A stretch of DNA of 64,000 bases from Tetrahymena thermophila SB210 (lineage: Eukaryota; Ciliophora; Oligohymenophorea; Hymenostomatida; Tetrahymenidae): contig NW_002476261.1 of the NCBI RefSeq assembly GCF_000189635.1, positions 367,792 through 431,791 on the forward strand. Direction: 5' to 3'. Of the stretch, positions 55,561 through 64,000 are shown in pieces. The notes under the pieces are model-generated. The model was not told where the DNA came from, searched no databases, and saw only the letters and a list, made by a program, of their open reading frames with translations. Both the position numbers and the translations under genes were made by a program. The stretch's first letter is position 1. The number at the start of each line of letters is the position of its first letter.

Positions 55561-57641
55561 CGGTTGTAGTCGTAGACTAGTAGAATGTAGAAAATATTAG
55601 GATTTATGTATGGTATATAAAAATAGATTTTAAAACAATTATTTATAAATTTAGAATATTTGATTAGATAACTCAAATTATGCAGATATTTGAGATGTGT
55701 GTATAAATTGTAATTTTTTACAAATTTAATTTGATATAAAAATTATATTTATGAATAATTAGTTATTCTTATTTACCTTTGAATTAAATGACTTAGATTG
55801 AAATAATTTGAATTGACTTTTGTATTTTGGAGCTCTTTTACTCTGTAATTTCTTTTATAAAAAGTAATTAGTAAAATTTAAATAAGATTCAAATTTATTA
55901 TTAATATATTTAAGAATAATAACAATAATTCCTTTTCTATCTAATTTAATAGAAGTATAAAAATATAATTGAAATATTTAATTTAAATTAAATAAGTCGA
56001 ATTCATATTTCGTAATCATCAAAAAATTTCTATATAATTTTTGACTAAAATTTTTGTCAACCGTAATTAAACTTTGGTTACAATCATAAAATTTAATTTT
56101 TATAACTATGAATTTGGTTAAATTTATTAGGAAGTTAAAAGACATGCTTATATTTGAAAACTAATAAGAATAGTATTTCAAAAACAAAATGTTTTTTTAT
56201 CAACTAATAATATAATGAGATAAACTATTAAGTCATTTGTGGAAGCTTATTTTATTTTTTTTAAATTAGATAAATCAAAAGATAAAGGTTAAATTTGATA
56301 GAAATATAATATAATTTGATTTTTTGTAAAGTAAAATTGTAGATATTTTTGGAATATTTATTATATTTTTTATAATTAAAAATTTAATTTATCCTTAATT
56401 TTATTAAAATTTATTTTATGTAAAGTTAATTATTCATAAAATAATTACAAAATGATAGTTTTATTAAAATACTTTTTTAATTTTATTTGGAAGGTGATGC
56501 TGATATCATAAATTAGATTTTAATTAAATAGCTTTTTAAAAGAGAAATCGATCATAATTTTAACCTAAAAAGTAAATTAGTTTATGATATACTTACTTCA
56601 AGTTTTCAACTTTTAAAATATTTTATTTTATGTTTTGATTAAAAATTTTATAAATTTTACTGAAAAAGCTTTTTCATTAAAAAATTTTCCTACCTTTTTA
56701 ATATTGGCATTTTAGATTATATTTTATAAATATAAGAGATAATAATAGATAGTTTATATTATATTTTATCATTAGTATTTTGAGTTTAGATGAATATCCA
56801 AAAGTATATTAAAATAATTTATTTAATTATATATTGTTAAAGTATATTTTCTAAAAACATTATTGTGATTGCTTATGAAAAGTTTTATTTTTTATTTTAA
56901 ATTGAATTTTACTAATTAATCCTTCCTTATCAATTCTTATTTTCTATTTGATTTATTATTTCTAGATGAAAACTACTTGTTTAATTTAATAGTTGTTTTT
57001 TTGAGTAATAACTAATTTTAATTTAAATATCATCTTCTGATAAATTATGAATGTATCTGTAAAAAATCGTAGTTCTCTTTTATTATTAAATTTCAAAATA
57101 TTAAAAGTAAAATCTGATTAATTATGAATGTACCTGTAAAAAATTGTATCTCTCTTTTATTATTAAAATTTCTATTAAAATATGGATTAATTTTATACTT
57201 CTAATATCTATTTTATAAGCTATTTCAAACACCACTTCTTAAAATTCTAAATGAATATTTGATTTACTTTGATTTGAAATAAAAAAATTTTTACATGAAA
57301 GATTTTTTATAATTTGTGTTATTTTACTGAAAATTCTTCAATATAAAAGCTAATAATCGAATTGTTCAATAAGTTCTTTATTGAAACTGAATAGTTCAAT
57401 ATTATTGATTATAAATATCTAGTTTAGCCGTTTGATTCAATAAATTTCTTAAAAATCTTTATAGAAAAAACTCAAATTCATTCAAAAACATTTATAATAG
57501 AAAATTTCTGATGATTATCTCAACTAAATTAAAAAAATATAAAAGAAATTTATATTAATGTTACAAAATTTTTAAAAAAGTCGATTAATTGCGTAAATAT
57601 AATAAATTAATATTAAAAAAATAACTAATCTAATAAAATTA
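55561..57641. other. AT-rich subtelomeric spacer
   Basis: No gene is seen. It holds a weak direct match of 55846-55960 to 44997-45100 and two copies of the TCTGATAAATTA-like phrase followed by ATGTA[TC]CTGTAAAAA (57036 and 57114) that recurs toward the telomere. Confidence 0.5.
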
Positions 57642-58061
57642 ATGGGAAAATTAATTCTTGCATTACCACTTGCTGTCTTGCTTATTTTAGCTGGAACTAT
57701 CATTTTGTAGAATAAATCAAATCTATCAACTGATTACTACACTTTTAAATACTCAACATGGGAAGATTGTGTTTAGAAGCTACCAGATTATCCTCAAAAA
57801 TGCACAGATGTCAAAGGTTTCTAATCAGCTTAATCTGCAGTCAATAATTTAGTTAGCCCTTAATCTTCAAATGCTCTTCCTGGCTGTATTAAATTCGCCT
57901 AATTTTAAAAAACAGCAGGACCTGATTCCATTTTGAATTATGGTGACTACTATTTAGATTGCTTTTATGAGGATATCGTTGTAGAAGCAGCTTAAACTAA
58001 TGATTGCTATTACTAATAGTATTTTTATCCTAGATATTTTAAATGCACTAAATGGTTTTGA
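57642..58061 (+). CDS. Small six-cysteine secreted or membrane-anchored protein, 139 aa
   Basis: An intronless frame of 140 codons. The start MGKLILALPLAVLLILAGTI is a hydrophobic N-terminal segment, either a signal peptide or a type II anchor. Six cysteines follow in the pattern W-x-D-C, K-C, LPGC, Y-x-D-C-F, D-C-Y-Y and F-K-C. It is the diverged member of a family with the two genes at 61189 and 62938, sharing the N-terminus, cysteine spacing and the C-terminal Y-F-x-P-[RK]-Y motif. I do not recognise a wider family. The end at TGA (58061) follows TKWF. Confidence 0.8.
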
Positions 58062-61000
58062 GCTATGGTTTAGTATTAAATTTTATAATTTTAATGTAAA
58101 AGTATATATTTTTATTAAAAAACTTTACTATAAAATTATCATTCTAAATTAAGAAAATAATTTGAAACAAAATCACTTATTATTTTAAGCCATTATTCAA
58201 TTTATTAGGTTCATAAAAAAAACAAATACTCTAAATTAGTTTATATTTTTTTAATTTATGATTTTAGTTCAAAAAAAACCAATAAAAATAATTAAATTTA
58301 TTTATTTTATTATTTGTTGATTAATTTCATAATAATATAATATTAATTATAAGAAAAAGCAATATATTTTATTATAGGAAGTTTAATATAAATTAATAGT
58401 AAGAATTTAAAAAAAAAATTGAAACAAAATAATTTTTTATTTGTAACCATAATTTAATTTATTTAGTTCATAAAAAAACAATTAAATAAATATTCTAAAT
58501 TAGTTTTTATTTTTAATTTATGATTTTAGTTAAAAAAAGCAATAAATTTGATTAATATATCTAATTATTTTTTGGCTAATTTTATATTTATAGTATTTTT
58601 ACCTCATTAAGAAAGTATAGTGAGGAATAATACATTTTAAATATATATTCTATTTTTCTAAGTAATATATTAAAAATTGTCCAATTTAATTTTGAAATAA
58701 AACCAAATAAAAATAGTTAATTTAATATTCTGCAATAATTAATATTCAGCTTTAACTTAAAATCTCTCATTATTACTGTGTTTAGCAATACTTTATTACT
58801 TTTCTTTTAATACTGTATAATTATAATAAAAAATTGTGAATTTCTTCATAAAAAGTGAAACCATACCTAAATACCTTTAAACCCTTCGTATTTGAAGTTA
58901 AACTACTTTTCTACTTTTTCAGATTTTTAGGCAAAATAGGAAGCTCACAAAATGTCAATTTTTACTAATATATGCTTCTATAAAGGAATTTATTTATCTA
59001 ATAAAATTTATTAGTGAGGATTTTAAGTTATCTGTTAGATGAAAAATTTCTCAAAAAATATCCGACTTCTTTTTTGAGGAATAGAAATATTAAAACATAA
59101 AATACAAAATTTATTTTTAATTAAAAAATATAAAAAGGCAAAGAATTTAAAAATAAATTATTAATAAAAATAAAGCATTCATAATTTATTTTTTTAAATT
59201 AAACAAAAAAAATTAAATAAAATAAAAATGAGGAAAAAACATAAAATTATAATAAAAAAATTATAAAATTATTATTAATATAGGTTAGTTAGATTTATTT
59301 TTAAAAGGTAAAAAAAAATCCAGTTAAAATAATATAAAAATGAATGAGTGAATTATTAATTACTTTATTTTTTATTTTAATTTTCAAAGTAGTTTTCTAG
59401 CTATATAAAAAAATAAGATAATTATTTCATTCTTTTTTGTAAGTAAAATGAAATTTATTAAATTTTTGATAAATATTTTTAAAATATTATTCAATTTTCT
59501 TAAATGATAAATCTAATAAATAAGTTTTTATAGTTTAGCTAAAATACTCTATCCAATTTTAAAAATCCATTTATTTAGAAGTTTTTAGTAAAAGTATCTT
59601 TGAATAAAAAATTTCAAATCTATACATTAATAAAAATGTATTTTGAATTTGTTATTTAGTAAAAAGTTAATTTGATAATTTTTAGCTATGTTAGTATGTT
59701 TATTTAAAATCTATTTTATTTGATTAAGGGCTAGAATTAAGAAAAAATTTTTGTTTATAAAATTTAAGATTATTTACATAAATTACTCTTAGATTTATTA
59801 ATAATTAATTTTTAAAGTAAATATAATTCAGATTAGATTAAAATTTCAATTAGTGTATATGTTTATAATTTTGATTTACTTTAAGATTTATTAAGAATAA
59901 TTTTTAATTTATGTAAAACTGATAAATTTCAATAAATGAATTGATAAATTCTGAATACCATTTACTATAGTTTGAGCATATTTTTATATTTATTCTTTTA
60001 TGATCTTCAAATTTTTATATTTTGACTCATAAAAAGATTATATCAGAATAGATATGATAAATTACGAATTTATATGTAATAATTTACTTTATTGAAATTG
60101 AAAATGCTAAAAAAGTATAATTACTTTCGATTCTTTTTATAAATTTTATTGAATACATAATAATTGTTGTTTTAAATCTCACTTATTCACCATAATTACT
60201 TTGATGTTTTTATACATTTTATATATAAACTAAAAATTTATCTATGATAAATATTAATTTATTTAAATGAAGTCTTTTATTCTAATTATTACAGAAAATA
60301 GATTTTTATATTATAAAATATTCAAATAATGTAATCGAAAACTCAAAAGAAAATAGCTTCTATTAATATAAATTAATCCTTCAATAAAATCTTGTTAAAA
60401 TGAATTTTGAAGTATTTAATGGATTCAATTTATTGTTTAAATTTGGTTTAATTTTATCTTTGCCATAAAAATAATTCTGATAAATTACAAATAGTAATGT
60501 AAAAATACTTTCTTATCAATCAATTTTCCTAATTCTTATCAAAAACAAAATTATCTTCCTTTTTAAAAATAAAAAAATAAATTGAAAAGTATTTTTGTTT
60601 TTTAAGTTAATGTTTAAAAGAAAAAATGTTTTTTTTTTATTTGAGTATTTAATTTATCAGAATAATATTTTTTATCTTTTACTTTTAAAATTCAACGTAG
60701 CAGTGCTTTTAAAATTTTATGAAAATCTTCAATTAAAATACTCTAAAAAAAATTAATTTGTTTGAATTCAAATTATATTCTTATACTAATATTTCTGAGA
60801 AATATCAAAATTAAATAGTATTAATTTTTTAAAAGTAAGAAAATAGTAAATGTTGTTGTTTTTTAGTTGATTATTCTTACTAAAATATATTCTTACTTGA
60901 TTTATTCAAACATAGCATTTTAAAAATAAATATATTTGATAAAACTATCTAATTTATGACATTTAATATAAATGTCAAAAGTCATAATTTAAGTTGATAA

Positions 61001-61188
61001 AGAATAGAAAAGATAAGAAAACATATTATGAAATAAAATTCCATAAATAAAAATTATAAAAGAAATTATAAAAAATAAAGGTAAATGGTCAATCAAATCT
61101 TTTATTTAAAAAAGATGAATATTTATCAAAAGGTAATTATAATTAAATTAAGTAAAAAAAAATATAATAGCTAACTTTAAAAATAAAA
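58062..61188. other. AT-rich subtelomeric spacer
   Basis: No gene is supported in these 3.1 kb. It contains a degenerate 257-bp tandem repeat near its left end and copies of the TGATAAATTA phrase at 60053 and 60475. About 60360-60560 resembles 62130-62330 in direct orientation, so the duplication of the following gene reaches back this far in eroded form. Confidence 0.5.
58164..58590. repeat. Degenerate tandem duplication, period about 257 bp
   Basis: GAAACAAAAT at 58164 and 58421 begins collinear matches. These include ATTTAATTTATT-like and TTCATAAAAAAA blocks, CTAAATTAGTTT, and TTTAATTTATGATTTTAGTT followed by an A-run and CAATAAA. Small indels separate the copies. Confidence 0.7.
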
Positions 61189-61599
61189 ATGGGAAAACTT
61201 ATCTTTGCATTACCACTTGTTGCCTTGCTTATTGTTACAGGAGTTGTCTTGTTAAAAGACAAACAAAACTTAGAAAAAAATCCTATAACTCTCCTCCAGT
61301 GGAATGACTGCTTAAATCGTGTTTAGTATGATTAAGATTGCCTCAATCCTAATAAGAAACCTGTTCAAGCTACCTTCAGCCTAATTGACTATACTAGTGA
61401 CAGTGCTCTTCCTGCCTGCAAAAGCTTTTATACCTATATTGCAAATGCCAGTGGAAAGCTTCCCTTGAACTTGAATAATTTCTATGAAGATTGTTTTTTG
61501 AATGAAAAAACATTACATGCAGCCAAAATCGATTCTAAAACCAGCTGTTTCTACAATTAATACTTCAAGCCCAAATATATTGAATGTTATTACTAATGA
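61189..61599 (+). CDS. Small six-cysteine secreted or membrane-anchored protein, 136 aa
   Basis: An intronless frame of 137 codons. It starts MGKLIFALPLVALLIVTGVV (hydrophobic N-terminal segment) followed by LLKDKQNLEKN. Six cysteines then come in LLQWNDCLN, QDCLNP, LPACKSF, YEDCFLNE, SKTSCFY and YIECYYQ. It differs from the 62938 gene by about eight residues of 136, so they are recent duplicates; the 57642 gene is the older relative. The small size, Cys pattern and subtelomeric position suggest a secreted or surface factor, but no function can be assigned. The start ATG follows the A/T leader AAAAATAAAA shared by both recent copies. Confidence 0.85.
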
Positions 61600-62937
61600 A
61601 TGATAAATTGATTCATATTAACGTTCTTGGTTTTATAAATAAATCAAGTAAATATATACAAATAAAAAATATATATAAATATATAAAATGTATTAGTATT
61701 TAAGTAAATTTTTTAAAATTACATCTAAAATTAAAATCCTCAAAATCATTATAATTATCTTTAAAGTATTTATAATCCTGAAATTAAAATATCGTCAACT
61801 GAGTAGGTACAAATGGCGATATTTCATTTAATTTTTATAATTTTAAGGTATTTTGCTCATTCTATATTTTAATTGTTTTTATTATTCATTCTGTTATTAT
61901 CAAATCTTAAAAAATTTTCAATAATATTTATATAAGGCCTTTTCTCAAATTTTCATACTAAAAAACTTTTTTATACATTTTAAAAACATTCTAAGTAATA
62001 AAATTATTCAAAAAAAAGAATTTTAAATAAAAAAAGTAAATATATGAGGATTTTCAGTAATATTATCTTATAACGAAGACTGCCATTCACTTCTACTGTA
62101 ATAATTCAAATTATGCAATATTATATTAAATAGAATAATAGCTTCTATACTTTTTAATAATTTCAAATAAATTTTTATTTAATAGCTTAAATTGTTGTTT
62201 AATTTTGGTTTAATTTAATTTTTGACAAAAAATAATTCTGATAAATTATAAATGCTCATGTAAAAGCACTCTATTACATTAGTATTTCTAAACGTGTCAA
62301 AAATAAGGTTATCTTTTTTTTTTTAAAGTAATAAAGAATTGGAAATTTTTATTGCCATTTAGGTAAATATTTAAAATAAAATAATACTTAATAAAATGAA
62401 ATGAATTGATTTTGAATGGATTAATTTAAAAACTTCATAAAATTTTAACAATTCTATTTTGAATTGAGAAAAATAAAAATAAAAAAATATGATCCTGATA
62501 AATTACAAAATCCTATGTAAAATTTGATTAATCTTTTATTAATATTTCTGATCACCATCAAAAATGGTATCACCTTATTTTTTTTCAAGTTTATGATTAT
62601 AAAATTTGTTGTTTTTATCTTCATTTTCCTTTACAAAATAAACTCTTAATTGATTGACATATCCAGAGAAAATATTAACAAATGATTTTTATTAAATACT
62701 TTAACTAAAGATATTTAGTAAATTTTTATAATCCCTACTTTAAATTTAGAAAGAATACATAAGAGAACATATTTATGAATTAAAATTCCATAAATAAAAT
62801 TATAAAAGAAATAATCAAAAATAAAAAATAAATAGTTGCTTAAATCTTTTATTTAAAAAAGATGAATTTTTATCAAAAGGCAATTATAATTAAATTAAGT
62901 AAATAAAAATCTTTAATAACTAACTTTAAAAATAAAA
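61600..62937. other. AT-rich spacer between two duplicate genes
   Basis: From about 62760 it is nearly the same as 61010-61188, the leader of the preceding copy. It has TGATAAATTA phrases at 62237 and 62494. The 3' flanks of the two genes differ, so the duplicated block ends at their stop codons. Confidence 0.6.
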
Positions 62938-63348
62938 ATGGGAAAACTTATCTTTGCATTACCACTTGTTGCCTTGCTTATTCTTACAGGAGTTGTCTTG
63001 TTAAAAGACAAAAAAAACTTAGAAAAAAATCCTATAACTCTCCTCCAGTGGACTGACTGCTTAAATCATGTTTCATATGATTAAGATTGCCTCAATCCTA
63101 ATAAGAAACCTGTTCAAGCTACTTTCAGCTTAATTGACTATACTAGTGACAGTGCTCTTCCTGCCTGCAAAAGCTTTTACACCTATATTGCAAATGCCAA
63201 TGGAAAGCTTCCCTTAAACTTGAATAATTTCTATGAAGATTGTTTTTTGAATGAAAAAACATTACATGCAGCCAAAATCGATTCTAAAACCAGCTGTTTC
63301 TACAGTCAATACTTCAAGCCCAAATATATTGAATGTTATTTCTAATGA
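62938..63348 (+). CDS. Small six-cysteine secreted or membrane-anchored protein, 136 aa (recent duplicate)
   Basis: An intronless frame of 137 codons and the most telomere-proximal gene, ending 610 bases before the telomeric repeats. Compared with the 61189 gene it differs at about eight positions: LLILTG, DKKN, QWTD, NHVSYD (two changes), NANG, CFYSQ and CYFQ. All six cysteines and the hydrophobic N-terminus are kept, so both copies look functional. One difference replaces a Gln (TAG) with Ser, and TAA for Gln is used in several shared positions. Function is unknown. Confidence 0.85.
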
Positions 63349-63958
63349 AAAATTAGTTACTATAAATATATTTTTTTTTTTATAAATCTTGTAAAAAATA
63401 TATATATTATTTTTTATCTTTTAAGTCAGTTTAAAAAAAATTAAGAGTAAAATTACTTCCCAATTCTATTTAAGAAAAAATTTGATTAAAACTTCAAAAC
63501 AATTATTAAATATTTATTTTTAAAATAATTAGATAAAATTAAATTCAATTTTTGAAATAATTTTTTTATTATATCCTTATATATTATTTTACTCAAACTT
63601 AAAACTTATTTACTTTATAAGTTCTAGAAGAATTAATTCTATTTAAAATAAGTAATGAGTTTAAGTATTCTTAAATTATTATTATTATCTATTTTGAATC
63701 TTTTATTATAACTATATATTAATCATACTTTTCCTTTCAATACTAAAAAAAATAATTATTCTTTAATACATTTACATTAAATTAGCATAGATTTCATTTA
63801 TTTCAAATATTTGATTAAGTGGCTCATTAATAACAAAAATAAAAATAAATTTTAAAAAAGAATCGTAATTATCTATTAATTAATAATAAATAGTACAGTT
63901 TATTTATTTAGATATGAGTTTTGAAAAAAGTTATTAACAAATTTTTATAAGATTAAAA
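63349..63958. other. Subtelomeric AT-rich spacer
   Basis: 610 bases of A/T-rich DNA without genes between the last gene and the telomere. No chromosome-breakage 15-mer is visible, as expected on the macronuclear side of a breakage site. Confidence 0.6.
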
Positions 63959-64000
63959 GGGGTTGGGGTTGGGGTTGGGGTTGGGGTTGGGGTTGGGGTT
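63959..64000 (+). repeat. Macronuclear telomere, (GGGGTT)7
   Basis: Seven perfect GGGGTT units run to the last base of the window. This is the Tetrahymena/Ichthyophthirius-type telomere, with the G-rich strand running 5' to 3' toward the chromosome end. The array is shorter than the few hundred bases usual in Tetrahymena, so the assembly is probably trimmed. Confidence 0.98.

Noticed and set aside
63349-63958. Chromosome-breakage 15-mer near the telomere
   Set aside because: No match was seen; the site is removed from macronuclear DNA, so absence is expected.

Overview
The window is the end of a macronuclear chromosome of a ciliate, almost certainly Tetrahymena thermophila. Four things show this. 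The right end is a perfect (GGGGTT)7 telomere at 63959-64000. All convincing genes read through TAA and TAG as glutamine and stop only at TGA. Genes are split by short, very AT-rich GT...AG introns of about 45-190 bp. The gene at 15580 matches the conventional alpha-tubulin of Tetrahymena (ATU1). Intergenic DNA is extremely AT-rich, so coding exons stand out by composition. Gene models below are hand-spliced; where exon lengths sum to an intact reading frame this is stated.

Layout, left to right. 1-2690: 5' part of a WD40-repeat gene (minus), running off the left edge. 2691-10356: AT-rich spacer with a degenerate 538-bp tandem repeat, a 210-aa orphan gene (4411-5043, minus), a TGA-poor stretch that may be a decayed gene (7765-9306) and a recent 167-bp tandem duplication. 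10357-11567 (minus): an EMAP-II/Arc1p-type tRNA-binding protein, divergent from 12171-13073 (plus), a PUB-domain/thioredoxin fusion. 15580-16929 (plus): ATU1. 19153-21549 (plus): the dynein-2 intermediate chain DYNC2I2/WDR34. 22488-37799 (minus): a complete single-headed axonemal dynein heavy chain, DNAH1-like. 38748-41200 (plus): a coiled-coil protein with repeated [C/N]-[T/S]-F-[Q/K]-P motifs, divergent from the dynein. About 25 kb thus holds tubulin, an IFT-dynein subunit, an axonemal motor and a possible axonemal structural protein.

From 42.6 kb the chromosome turns subtelomeric in character and rich in surface proteins. 42625-43743 is a GPI-anchored, cysteine-repeat immobilization-antigen-like protein. 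45452-52904 (minus) is a large receptor-like protein with a signal peptide, furin-like Cys repeats, a REJ module, a GPS motif and several membrane segments, that is, polycystin-1-like. Two broken partial copies of its 3' end lie back to back at about 53930-55545. The last 7 kb carry three small six-cysteine secreted or membrane-anchored paralogues (57642, 61189, 62938); the last two are a recent duplication. No tRNA, rRNA, CRISPR or transposase gene was recognised.
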